DNA from: JAVVHE01 sp032249695 | GTDB lineage: Bacteria > Pseudomonadota > Alphaproteobacteria > Sphingomonadales > Sphingomonadaceae | Direction: 5' to 3' | DNA: 64,000 bases | Assembly: GCA_032249695.1 (NCBI GenBank) | Contig: JAVVHE010000001.1 | Span: 186,001-250,000, forward strand | Part shown: piece after piece, positions 1-7,319 of the stretch | Layout of the letters: every line of letters begins with the position of its first letter | How positions within the stretch are numbered: position 1 is the first letter of the stretch | The notes under the pieces: model-generated | The model's database searches: none | Told to the model about the DNA's origin: nothing | What the model saw: only the letters and a program-made list of their open reading frames with translations | Position numbers and translations under genes: made by a program

Positions 1-1
1 G

Positions 2-1123
2 GCGGCCGGACGCGGCGTGCGCGCGGGCGGCGGGCTTCCCAAACAATATCGCGCACTGGGCGGCGAGCCCGTGCTGAGCCGGACGCTGCGCGCGTTCCTG
101 CGTCACGGGCGCATCGACCGCGTGATGTGCGTCATCCACCCCGATGACCTTGCGCTCTATGCAGCGGCGACGCACGGCCTGCCGCTCGCCCAACCCGCGC
201 TGGGCCGCGCCACGCGGCAGGGGTCGGTGCTGGCGGGGCTGGAGGCGATCGGCTGCGCGGCCCGCGTGCTGATCCACGACGCAGCGCGACCGCTGGTCGC
301 GCCTGCGCTGATCGACCGCGTACTTGATGCGCTGGACGACAGCCTTGGCGCGGTTCCGGTGCTGCCGGTCGCGGATACGCTCTGCCGCGTCGATGGAGCG
401 CCGGTCGGCCGTGACGGGCTCTACCGCGTGCAGACGCCGCAGGGTTTCCGCTTCGATGCGATCCTGTCGGCTCACCGGGCCTCGACCGACGACCTCGCGA
501 CGGACGATGCCGGCCTCGCGCGGGCGGCGGGGCTGGACGTGGCGTTCGTGCCGGGCGACGAGACAGCGATGAAGCTGACCGAACCTCACGACTTCCTGCG
601 CGCCGAAGCACTGCTGGCGAGCGCGCTGGTGACACGGATGGGCACGGGCTTTGATGTCCATGCGTTCGGCCCCGGTGACCACATCATGCTCTGCGGCCTG
701 AAACTTAACCACGATCACGGCGTCCTCGCCCATTCGGACGGCGATGTGGGCCTGCACGCGCTGACCGACGCCATCCTCGGCGCGCTGGGCGACGGCGACA
801 TCGGCAGCCACTTCCCGCCCACGGACGAGCGTTGGCGCGGTGCGGCGTCGGACGCTTTCCTTGCGCACGCAGCACAGCTGGTCGCCGAGCGCGGCGGGGT
901 GATCGACCATCTGGACGTGACGATCATTTGCGAGCGCCCCAAGGTCGGCCCGCACCGCGAGGCGATGCGCGCGCGGATCGCCGACATCCTTGGGCTGAGC
1001 GTGGCGCAGGTGAGCGTCAAGGCGACAACCACGGAGGCTCTGGGCTTTACGGGCCGCCGCGAGGGCATCGCCGCGCAGGCCGCGGCAACGCTGCGAGTGC
1101 CGTTCGAAGGAGACCCCGCTTGA
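2..1123 (+). CDS. ispDF: Bifunctional IspD/IspF, 5' end cut by window edge
   Basis: Makes two steps of the MEP isoprenoid pathway: IspD joins MEP to CMP from CTP, and IspF cyclises CDP-ME 2-phosphate. The frame is open from base 2 and begins inside the IspD nucleotide loop AAGRGVRAGGG, so only about ten residues are missing and the GTG at 17 is not the start. IspD fills roughly the first 205 visible residues. IspF follows, with GTGFDVHAFG (metal-binding Asp and His, nt 653-661) and the HSDGDVGLHALTDA block. A fusion lacking IspE is usual in alphaproteobacteria. The stop overlaps the TTG start of the next gene. Confidence 0.96.
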   Translation, partial: AAGRGVRAGGGLPKQYRALGGEPVLSRTLRAFLRHGRIDRVMCVIHPDDLALYAAATHGLPLAQPALGRATRQGSVLAGLEAIGCAARVLIHDAARPLVAPALIDRVLDALDDSLGAVPVLPVADTLCRVDGAPVGRDGLYRVQTPQGFRFDAILSAHRASTDDLATDDAGLARAAGLDVAFVPGDETAMKLTEPHDFLRAEALLASALVTRMGTGFDVHAFGPGDHIMLCGLKLNHDHGVLAHSDGDVGLHALTDAILGALGDGDIGSHFPPTDERWRGAASDAFLAHAAQLVAERGGVIDHLDVTIICERPKVGPHREAMRARIADILGLSVAQVSVKATTTEALGFTGRREGIAAQAAATLRVPFEGDPA

Positions 1124-1689
1124 TCCGCGGTGCGACCGCTCTGATCCTCGCCACCGCGCTCGCCGCCGGGCCGGTCGCGGCCCAGCCCGCGGGCGGCCTG
1201 CCCTGCCTCGACCGGCCGACCGCGCGGGCGCTCGTGGCGCTGGTGCTGCCGACGATCGCCGACGCGGCGGTGCGCCGCTGCGCCGCCTCGCCCGACGCGC
1301 CGGTAATCGCGCGCGAGGGCTCACGGCTGGCGGCGCGCTTGCAGCCGCAGGCCGATGCGGCATGGCCCGCCGTGCGCGCGTGGGTGCTAGGATCGACCGC
1401 GCCCGAATTGGAGAGTGCGCGCCGGACGGTGACCGCGATCCAGGATGGCGCTTCGGCGCGCGGCCTGCTGAGCGCGTTCGCGGCCGGGCCAATCTTCGAC
1501 CAGATCAAGCCGGAGAACTGCGCGGCTATCGACGCGATCGTCGATCCGTTGACCACCCTGTCGGCTGAGGAGGCCGCTGCGGTGGTTTCAGGGCTGGTGC
1601 AGGCGACCGTGCTCAACGGCAAAGGCCCGGCGGGCCTGCGCGCCTGCCCGGCTGCACAGGCCGCACCCCCTGCGGGCAGCGGCCGATGA
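1120..1689 (+). CDS. Small secreted protein of unknown function
   Basis: 189 residues. I chose TTG at 1120 because it overlaps the ispDF stop by four bases and has GAAGGAGA at 1106-1113; the frame continues further upstream but only as a shadow of ispDF. Residues 1-22 form a signal peptide (RGATALILATALAAGPVAA), so export is expected. The mature part is Ala-rich and mostly helical, with four Cys (CLDRP, RRCAAS, ENCAA, RACPA) that could pair in the periplasm. I recognise no family. Its stop overlaps the pncC start (ATGA), so it sits in an ispDF operon. Confidence 0.8.
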   Translation: MIRGATALILATALAAGPVAAQPAGGLPCLDRPTARALVALVLPTIADAAVRRCAASPDAPVIAREGSRLAARLQPQADAAWPAVRAWVLGSTAPELESARRTVTAIQDGASARGLLSAFAAGPIFDQIKPENCAAIDAIVDPLTTLSAEEAAAVVSGLVQATVLNGKGPAGLRACPAAQAAPPAGSGR

Positions 1690-2195
1690 TCGATCCCGAC
1701 CTCTACGCCCGAGCCGCGGCGGTATTAGAAGCCCACCGCACGCGCGGCACCAGCATCGCCGTCGCCGAAAGCTGCACGGGCGGGTTGGTCGCAGCCGCGC
1801 TGACGTCGGTGCCGGGCTCGTCTGACGTGTTCGATCGCGGCTGGGTCTGCTATTCGAACGAGGCCAAACACGAAATGCTGGGTGTCGGCCGCGACGTGAT
1901 CGACACGTTCGGCGCCGTTTCGGTCGCGACCGCCTGGGCGATGGCGCACGGCGCGTTGGAACGGTGCCGCGCTGAGCTCGTCGTTTCGATCACCGGCATA
2001 GCCGGGCCGGGCGGCGGCAGCGCGAAGAAACCGGTCGGCACGGTGGTGTTCGGCCGCGCGGTGAAGGGTCAAGACCCGGACCGGCACAAGGCGGATACGC
2101 GCCATTTCGCCGACGCCGGGCGCGACGAGATCCGGCGCCAGGCGGTCATTTGCGCGCTCGATCTGCTGATGCCCGACGGCGAGACCGGGCGCTAG
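1686..2195 (+). CDS. pncC: CinA C-terminal domain protein, NMN amidohydrolase
   Basis: 169 residues, the stand-alone CinA C-terminal domain (PncC type), which deamidates nicotinamide mononucleotide to nicotinate mononucleotide in the pyridine nucleotide cycle. The family motifs AESCTGGLVAAALTSVPGSS (residues 27-46) and GIAGPGGGS (about 103-111) are present, and the N-terminal CinA domain is absent, as is common. The start overlaps the previous stop (ATGA). Its stop overlaps the stop of the convergent RatA-like gene in a shared CTAG. It is a cytosolic housekeeping enzyme; the activity is inferred from the family. Confidence 0.9.
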   Translation: MIDPDLYARAAAVLEAHRTRGTSIAVAESCTGGLVAAALTSVPGSSDVFDRGWVCYSNEAKHEMLGVGRDVIDTFGAVSVATAWAMAHGALERCRAELVVSITGIAGPGGGSAKKPVGTVVFGRAVKGQDPDRHKADTRHFADAGRDEIRRQAVICALDLLMPDGETGR

Positions 2196-2680
2196 CGTCC
2201 CGCGGACGCAGCCTCCGGAACAGGCACCGCGACCGATGGCGGGCAGTTGCCCTGGCCATAGACCTGGCAGGCGCGCCGCTCGAACGCAGCGACCATGCGC
2301 CGGAACGCCTCGTTGAAGAACGCGCCCGCGGCGGCTTCAAGGATTTTCTGCTTGAACTCGAATGCTACCGCGAAATCGATGATCGTGCCGCCATCCACCG
2401 CGCGGAAGCGCCAATCGTTATTGAGGTATTTGAGTGGGCCGCTGAGATAATCGACGTGCAGATGCCGCGGGCGATCAAGCGTTACCTTGCTGCGGAACGT
2501 CTCGCGGAACGGGCCGAAGCCGACGCTCATGTCCGCGATCAGCTGCGCGTCGCTGCGCTCACGGATCCGCGTCGCGGCGACCCACGGCAGGAACTTGGGG
2601 TACGAGCCCACATCCGCCACCAGATCGAACAGCTGTTCGGGCGAGTAAGCGAGCCTACGCGATTCGCGGTGGGTAGGCAT
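2192..2680 (-). CDS. RatA/Coq10-like SRPBCC protein
   Basis: 162 residues of the START-like polyketide cyclase fold shared by RatA and Coq10, proteins tied to ubiquinone binding and respiration. Opening residues RRLAYSPEQLFDLVADVGSYPKFLPWVAA are the hallmark of this family (written here as start RRLAYSPEQLF and then VGSYPKFLPW). The E. coli RatA toxin role (50S association) does not carry over automatically, and no partner toxin or antitoxin lies nearby. Its ATG overlaps the stop of the 38-residue gene at 2680-2796 (TAATG), which itself follows lipA by four bases, so all three are probably one transcript. Confidence 0.88.
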   Translation of the reverse strand: MPTHRESRRLAYSPEQLFDLVADVGSYPKFLPWVAATRIRERSDAQLIADMSVGFGPFRETFRSKVTLDRPRHLHVDYLSGPLKYLNNDWRFRAVDGGTIIDFAVAFEFKQKILEAAAGAFFNEAFRRMVAAFERRACQVYGQGNCPPSVAVPVPEAASAGR

Positions 2681-2796
2681 TAACGGACGAACGACTTTAC
2701 GAACAGGCTGATCAACCCGGTTTCTTTTGAAGCGGCTGTGTCGCTCGCGACGCCGTCTTTCGGAACGGCGTAAGGATTGCCCATCATCACGGCCAT
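2680..2796 (-). CDS. Small 38-residue gene between lipA and the RatA-like gene
   Basis: Reads MAVMMGNPYAVPKDGVASDT and continues to ...LFVKSFVR. It starts four bases after the lipA stop with GGGGAG (2805-2810) in front, and its TAA overlaps the next ATG (TAATG). This spacing, and the way it fills the gap exactly, argue for a translated, coupled gene. The C-terminal third (GLISLFVKSFVR) could form a short amphipathic helix. I recognise no family. It could instead be a leader that only carries ribosomes to the downstream gene. Confidence 0.6.
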   Translation of the reverse strand: MAVMMGNPYAVPKDGVASDTAASKETGLISLFVKSFVR

Positions 2797-2800
2797 CAGA

Positions 2801-3745
2801 TCAACTCCCCTGCCCCGGCTTCGCCAGCCGTGCCGTCTTCAGCCGCTGAAAGTCGTCGCCCGCGTGATAGCTTGAACGCGTGAGTGGCGAGGCTGCGACC
2901 AGCAGGAAACCCTTCGCGCGCGCCTGCGCGGCATAGGCCTTGAAGCTGTCGGGCTTCACGAACTCCACCACCTTCGCGTGGCGAGGCGTGGGCTGCAGAT
3001 ATTGGCCGATCGTCAGGAAATCGATGTCGGCGGAGCGCATGTCGTCCATCACCTGGCCGACCTCCAGCCGCGCCTCGCCCAGCCCGACCATGATTCCGGA
3101 TTTGGTGAAGATCGTCGGATCCAGTCGCTTCACCTGCTCAAGCAGCCGCAGCGAGTGATAATAGCGCGCACCGGGCCGGATCGTAGGATAGAGGCGCGGC
3201 ACCGTTTCGAGATTATGGTTGTAGACGTCCGGGCGCGCGGCGACGATCGCCTCTACAGCTTGCGCGGCCTTGTTGCGGAAATCCGGCGTTAGAATCTCGA
3301 TCGTCGTCTGAGGGGCGTGGCGGCGGAGCTCCTCGATCACGCGCACGAACTGGCGCGCACCGCCGTCGGGCAGGTCATCGCGGTCGACCGATGTCACCAC
3401 GATGTGCGTCAGCCCCAGTTCGCCCGCGGCCTCGGCGACATGTGCGGGCTCCAGCGGATCGACAGGCATCGGCATGCCCGTCTTCACGTTGCAGAAAGCG
3501 CAGGCGCGCGTGCACGTGTCGCCCAAGATCATCACGGTGGCGTGCTTTTTGGTCCAGCATTCGCCGATATTGGGGCAGGCCGCCTCCTCGCAGACCGTGT
3601 GCAGCTTCAGCCGCCGCATCAGCTCCTTCGTTCGCGTGAAGCCGCCGCCGGCGGGGGCTTTCACGCGCAGCCAATCGGGCTTGGGCGTGCGCGCGGGACG
3701 GATCGGCGCGGGAAGGTCGCGGGCTGCGGTTGCGGTCATGATCAT
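2801..3745 (-). CDS. lipA: Lipoyl synthase
   Basis: 314 residues, normal length. A radical SAM enzyme that inserts two sulfurs into octanoyl groups on E2 and H proteins to make lipoyl cofactor. Both iron-sulfur sites are complete: the auxiliary cluster CEEAACPNIGEC (Cys52, 57, 63) and the SAM cluster CTRACAFC (Cys78, 82, 85). The C-terminal RSSYHAG, whose Ser ligates the auxiliary cluster, is also present. Start is ATG 3745 or ATG 3739, two residues apart. It is divergent from the beta-carbonic anhydrase gene and heads a leftward run with the 38-residue and RatA-like genes. Confidence 0.97.
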   Translation of the reverse strand: MIMTATAARDLPAPIRPARTPKPDWLRVKAPAGGGFTRTKELMRRLKLHTVCEEAACPNIGECWTKKHATVMILGDTCTRACAFCNVKTGMPMPVDPLEPAHVAEAAGELGLTHIVVTSVDRDDLPDGGARQFVRVIEELRRHAPQTTIEILTPDFRNKAAQAVEAIVAARPDVYNHNLETVPRLYPTIRPGARYYHSLRLLEQVKRLDPTIFTKSGIMVGLGEARLEVGQVMDDMRSADIDFLTIGQYLQPTPRHAKVVEFVKPDSFKAYAAQARAKGFLLVAASPLTRSSYHAGDDFQRLKTARLAKPGQGS

Positions 3746-3819
3746 GCAAGCAGGTAGCGATGGCAGGCGCGCCCCACAACGCTTGCCATTCCAGCCCGCG
3801 ACGCGGCAGAGCGCCGCCC

Positions 3820-4464
3820 GTGCCTGAATTCCGCGCGCTGCTCGATGGATACCGCCGCTTCCGCCTTGGCCCCTACCGCGCCGAGCGCGAACGCTGGGAC
3901 CGGCTTGCGCAGGGCCAGAACCCGCCCGTTATGGTTATCGCCTGCTCCGACAGCCGTGTCGACCCGACGCGCGTCTTCGATAGCGGCCCGGGCGAGATGT
4001 TCGTGCTGCGGAATATCGCGAACCTCGTTCCGCCGGTCAGCGAGATCGTCGGCCAGTCGAGCGTCGCTGCGGCGCTGGAATATGCGGTGACGGCGCTGAA
4101 GGTGCATCAGATCGTCGTGTTCGGCCACGCGCGCTGCGGCGGCATCGCGGCGGCGCTGGCGGGGGAGTTCGATACCGATGCGGCGGGCGCGCACGTGCGG
4201 CGGTGGATGGAGGTGATCGCGCCCGCGCGCGCAGTCGTCCGGGCAGCGCAGGCGGTCAGCCCCGACATCGATCCGCAGCGCGCGCTGGAGCAGGCCTCGA
4301 TCCGCCTCAGCCTCGATCGTCTGCGCAGCTATGATTTCATCGCCGCCGCCGAAGCCGCGGGCGAGCTGAAACTGCAGGGCGTGGTGTTCGATATCGCCGA
4401 CGGGTCGTTGCGCGTGCTCAACCACGATAGCGGCGTGTTCGAGGCGGTTCCCGTCGAACTGTGA
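3820..4464 (+). CDS. Beta-class carbonic anhydrase
   Basis: Zinc enzyme interconverting CO2 and bicarbonate. With the GTG at 3820 the protein has 214 residues, the usual length, and begins VPEFRALLDGYRRFR as in the family. An in-frame ATG at 3760 would add a 20-residue Arg/Pro-rich extension reaching into the lipA promoter and is less likely. Zinc ligands are Cys42, His103 and Cys106, with the Asp44-Arg46 dyad in ACSDSRVDP and FGHARCGG. A dead GNAT gene and then an unrelated gamma-class anhydrase follow on the same strand. Confidence 0.93.
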   Translation: MPEFRALLDGYRRFRLGPYRAERERWDRLAQGQNPPVMVIACSDSRVDPTRVFDSGPGEMFVLRNIANLVPPVSEIVGQSSVAAALEYAVTALKVHQIVVFGHARCGGIAAALAGEFDTDAAGAHVRRWMEVIAPARAVVRAAQAVSPDIDPQRALEQASIRLSLDRLRSYDFIAAAEAAGELKLQGVVFDIADGSLRVLNHDSGVFEAVPVEL

Positions 4465-4905
4465 ATGCCCTGCCTGCTGATCTGCCCGAGGCGCAACAGC
4501 GACCGCGCGCCGTTCGCGGCGATGCATGCCGACCCCAAGATGCATTCGCGCGCGCAATCAAACGCGACGATCGATTGCTAGATCGCGCTACAGGGTAAGC
4601 GGGGCCACGGCTACCGGGGGTTGGAGCGCACAGTCGGCGGCGCGTTCCTAAGCTTCTGCGCGATCACGCCCGGCCCCGGCGATACGCCGATCGCCGGGCT
4701 GCCTGCCATCGGCCGGCGGTTGGCCCGAGCCCACCAAAGCCAGGGCGACCCGCGCGAGGCCGGCGCGCTCGGCGTCGGCCGAGCGCGCCGCTCAGACCAT
4801 CCCGGCAACGTGATCGGCGAAATTCCAATCGCTCCCGCAGCCGCCCACCTGCAGACGCCGCGCGCCGAGACACCGAAGTGTTCGACGGCGCAGACGTGCA
4901 GCGCT
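4465..4905 (+). pseudogene. Decayed GNAT (RimJ/RimL-type) N-acetyltransferase
   Basis: From ATG 4465 one frame preserves the GNAT order: DRAPFAAMHADPKM (normally APF.AM..DPEVM), TAG at 4579-4581, then GHGY..LERTVGGAFLSFC, PGPGDTPIAG and IGRRLARAHQSQG (normally IGWRLARAHWGQG, acetyl-CoA binding). After about 4770 the match fades, and the frame runs on without a stop into the gamma-carbonic anhydrase gene. One nonsense codon and many changes at conserved sites show old decay, not a single sequencing error. The original substrate cannot be told. The right edge is approximate. Confidence 0.72.
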
Positions 4906-4941
4906 AAGCTGCTACGACCTCAGCAGGATCGCCGACGCCCC

Positions 4942-5487
4942 ATGCCGCTCCACCCCTATCAAGGTCGAAGGCCCGTGGTTGACGCGACCGCGTTCGTCGC
5001 GCCCGGTGCGCAGCTGATTGGCGATGTCGAGCTCGGCCCGGACGCCAGCGTCTGGTATAATTGCGTCCTGCGCGGCGACATGCATCATATCCGAGTGGGG
5101 GCGCGGTCCAATCTGCAGGATGGCACGGTCGTCCACGTCGACAGCGGCCGTGCTGCGGGCGACAACGGGTTCCCGACACTCATTGGAGCAGGCGTGCTGG
5201 TCGGCCACCTGTGTATCATCCACGGCTGCACCGTCGGTGACGGCGCATTCGTCGGCATGGGCTCGATCGTGATGGATGGGTGCGCGATCGAAGCCCAGGC
5301 GATGCTTGCTGCCGGATCGATGCTGACGCCCGACAAGCGCGTGCCGACCGGCGAGCTGTGGGGCGGCCGCCCTGCCCGCTTCATGCGGAGGCTGACCGAC
5401 GTGGAGCACGCAATGATGACGCTGGGGCCGCAGGGTTATGCGGAGCTCGCCAAGCTGCACGCGGCGAGCCTGAATGGAGGACACTGA
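4942..5487 (+). CDS. Gamma-carbonic anhydrase family protein
   Basis: 181 residues forming a left-handed beta-helix of hexapeptide repeats. The three metal-binding His are in place: His65 (VVHVDSG), His89 and His94 (GHLCIIHGCTVG). YrdA/PaaY-type members bind zinc or iron; some have only weak anhydrase activity. I chose ATG 4942 (MPLHPYQG), the normal family N-terminus, although the frame is open for another 107 codons upstream through the GNAT remnant. The next gene starts one base after this stop, so the two form an operon. Confidence 0.92.
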   Translation: MPLHPYQGRRPVVDATAFVAPGAQLIGDVELGPDASVWYNCVLRGDMHHIRVGARSNLQDGTVVHVDSGRAAGDNGFPTLIGAGVLVGHLCIIHGCTVGDGAFVGMGSIVMDGCAIEAQAMLAAGSMLTPDKRVPTGELWGGRPARFMRRLTDVEHAMMTLGPQGYAELAKLHAASLNGGH

Positions 5488-5488
5488 A

Positions 5489-5770
5489 ATGCCAACAGCA
5501 CGCTGGAACGGCGAGGTGATCGCCCAGTCGGACGACACCGTCATCGTTGATGGCAACCATTATTTCCCGCGCTCGGCCGTGCGCGCTGAGCTGCTGAAGC
5601 CGAGCGCGACCACCACCGTCTGCGGCTGGAAGGGCACTGCACGCTACCACAGCATCGTCGCGGGCGGCCGCGAAAACCGCGACGCCGCCTGGTACTACCC
5701 CGATCCCAAGCCCGCCGCCGCCGAGATCAAGGACCGCATCGCCTTCTGGAAGGGCGTCGAGGTCCGCTAG
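5489..5770 (+). CDS. DUF427 family protein
   Basis: 93 residues, the full length of a DUF427 domain. The core VIVDGNHYFPRSAV, CGWKGTARYHSI and AAWYYPDPKPAA is typical. The biochemical role of the family is not settled. ATG 5489 has GGAGG at 5476-5480 in the tail of the gamma-carbonic anhydrase gene; an ATG at 5474 in the same frame would overlap that gene and lacks a good ribosome site. It is cotranscribed with the upstream gene and followed by a decayed PEP-CTERM gene. Confidence 0.9.
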   Translation: MPTARWNGEVIAQSDDTVIVDGNHYFPRSAVRAELLKPSATTTVCGWKGTARYHSIVAGGRENRDAAWYYPDPKPAAAEIKDRIAFWKGVEVR

Positions 5771-5839
5771 CTGGCGGCGCCGGTCACGTTCCATACTGTG
5801 GGGCTGCAAATGCCGCGCGCGCCAGTTACGCTGCGATGC

Positions 5840-6218
5840 CGACCGCCTCGCGCAGGCGCCTTATGCGATCCGTGCCGGCGGCGCGCTCGTCATCGATCCG
5901 GGCCCGGCTACCAGCGCAGCCCCGTATCTCGCTGTTTGGCTTCGCCAATCCGTTCATCGCGGTCCTGCGCGGGGGGCCTCTCCGACCCGCCGCCTGCCAG
6001 CACCGCGGGCGACAGGTTCACCTTGCGGTTCGCCGACGGCACGCTGACCGCCGCGAGCGCGTTCAGCGGCAACGGTGGGCTGTTCTTTGACGGACCGGGC
6101 GCAATCATCCCTCGCAGCTTCGCAGGTACGCGCGACACCCGGGCTGGCCGCACTGCTGCGGATCGGGCTCGGCGGCGCGGCTCTGGTCGCTGCCCGTCGC
6201 CGCGCTGCACGGCGCTGA
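5840..6218 (+). pseudogene. Frameshifted remnant of a PEP-CTERM-type secreted protein
   Basis: Pieces of one secreted protein lie in order in different frames: GGALVIDPGPATSA, then LFGFANPFIAVLRGG, then LSDPPPASTAGDRFTLRFAD with GNGGLFFDGPGAIIPRSFAGT, then LAALLRIGLGGAALVAARRR before TGA at 6216-6218. The last piece looks like a PEP-CTERM tail (hydrophobic helix plus Arg cluster), with the Pro-Glu-Pro motif gone. At least three frame changes mean it is not translated as one protein. Boundaries are approximate and the reading rests on my own frame joining. Confidence 0.5.
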
Positions 6219-6302
6219 GCCTCGGGGGCCCGGCGCGCGCCCAGCGCGGGTGCCGGGCTATGGCCCTCGCGGTGTGTGGGCACACCGGCTAAGCGCCCCG
6301 GG

Positions 6303-6944
6303 GTGACCAGCCTCGATCCACCGCGTGATTGCCCGCTCTGCCCGCGCCTAGTCGCCTATCGCCAGGCGAACCGAGCTGCGCATTCCAATTGGTGGAACGC
6401 ACCCGTGCCCGATTGGGGCGACCCCGCTGCCTGGCTCTGCGTCGTCGGCATGGCGCCCGGACTGCAAGGCGCCAACCGTACCGGACGGCCCTTCACCGGC
6501 GACGGCGCCGGCGTCATCCTCTATGAAACGCTTGCGCGCTTCGGGCTGGCCGAGGGCACCTACGCCGCGCGCGCGGATGATGGGTTCCGGCTGCGCGGCG
6601 CGTTCATCGCCAATGCGGCGCGCTGCGCTCCGCCCGCCAACAAGCTGACGCCCGAGGAACTGCGCACCTGCCGCCCGTGGCTGGAAGCGCCGCTCGCCGC
6701 GCTGCCCAACCTGCGCGTGGTGATCGCGCTGGGGGCGGACGCGCACAAATCGGCCGTGAAGGCGCTGGGCGGCAAGCTGCCCAAGGCGCCCTTCGCGCAC
6801 GGCGCCGAGCACCGGATGCCGAGCGGGCTGAGGATCGTCGACAGCTATCATTGCAGCCGCCTCAACACGAACACCGGCCGGCTAACGCCAGCGATGTTCG
6901 ATGCTGTGTTCGCGGCTGCGGTCCGGCTGGGCCGCGGCGCCTGA
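6303..6944 (+). CDS. Family 5 uracil-DNA glycosylase (UDGb type)
   Basis: Base-excision repair enzyme that removes uracil and some other deaminated bases. With GTG 6303 it has 213 residues; GTG 6276 would add nine and cannot be excluded, as neither has a clear ribosome site. The iron-sulfur cysteines are CPLC (10 and 13) and the pair CAPPANKLTPEELRTC. Motif 1, GMAPGLQGANRTGRPF, lacks a catalytic Asp or Asn at the usual place, as in family 5, and motif 2 is HCSRLNTNTGRLT. It stands alone between intergenic stretches with remnants. Confidence 0.9.
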   Translation: MTSLDPPRDCPLCPRLVAYRQANRAAHSNWWNAPVPDWGDPAAWLCVVGMAPGLQGANRTGRPFTGDGAGVILYETLARFGLAEGTYAARADDGFRLRGAFIANAARCAPPANKLTPEELRTCRPWLEAPLAALPNLRVVIALGADAHKSAVKALGGKLPKAPFAHGAEHRMPSGLRIVDSYHCSRLNTNTGRLTPAMFDAVFAAAVRLGRGA

Positions 6945-7319
6945 GCAAACACGGCGTCCAGCCGGCCCTGCGCCTGTGCACCGATCGGGCCCGTGGCGAT
7001 TGGCGCCGCGCGTGCTTTCGCTCTGCATCCGAACCAGCAGAGAAATGCCACCGAACGGCACGAAGTTGCTCACCACCGTGGCTCCCATGTGCCAGCCGCC
7101 CAAACCAGCAACCGTCCCCCGCAGCACCGGGCCTTTCCCGATCTGCTGCTCTCGGATCGGCCAAACCATGACCGGTGTGCCGGTAGGAGCCTAAATCCCG
7201 ATGCGCCGGGGGTTCCGCCAGCCTGTCATCCCGACGACAGCCGGGATCTCGGCCCACCGCGCCAACCATCCCCAATGCTCGGGGCGTCCGCGTCCGCTGG
7301 CACGACGCCCGGGGGATGC
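6945..7319. other. Intergenic stretch without a recognised gene
   Basis: Convergent region between the uracil-DNA glycosylase and the amidohydrolase pair. It holds one REP-like palindrome (7222-7251). A leftward open frame from 7169 has a hydrophobic patch (VVSNFVPFGGISLLVRM) followed by Arg-rich low-complexity sequence that runs into the glycosylase gene. I cannot assign it and think it is either chance or a remnant. Confidence 0.5.
7222..7251. repeat. REP-like intergenic palindrome
   Basis: Begins cctgtcatcccg and ends cgggatctcg; the arms ATCCCG and CGGGAT flank a short loop. It resembles the dispersed (tg)tcatcccc...ggggat elements often seen between genes in alphaproteobacteria. A related unit is at 36735-36756. 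Confidence 0.5.

Noticed and set aside
2192..2680. RatA as half of a toxin-antitoxin pair
   Set aside because: No RatB-like partner is adjacent; context with lipA suggests a respiratory Coq10-like role.
4621..4740. LysE-type exporter start (TPGPG motif)
   Set aside because: The wider frame matches GNAT order on both sides, so the motif is part of the acetyltransferase remnant.
6882..7169. 95-codon leftward frame with a hydrophobic patch
   Set aside because: No ribosome site, low-complexity second half overlapping the glycosylase gene, no family match.
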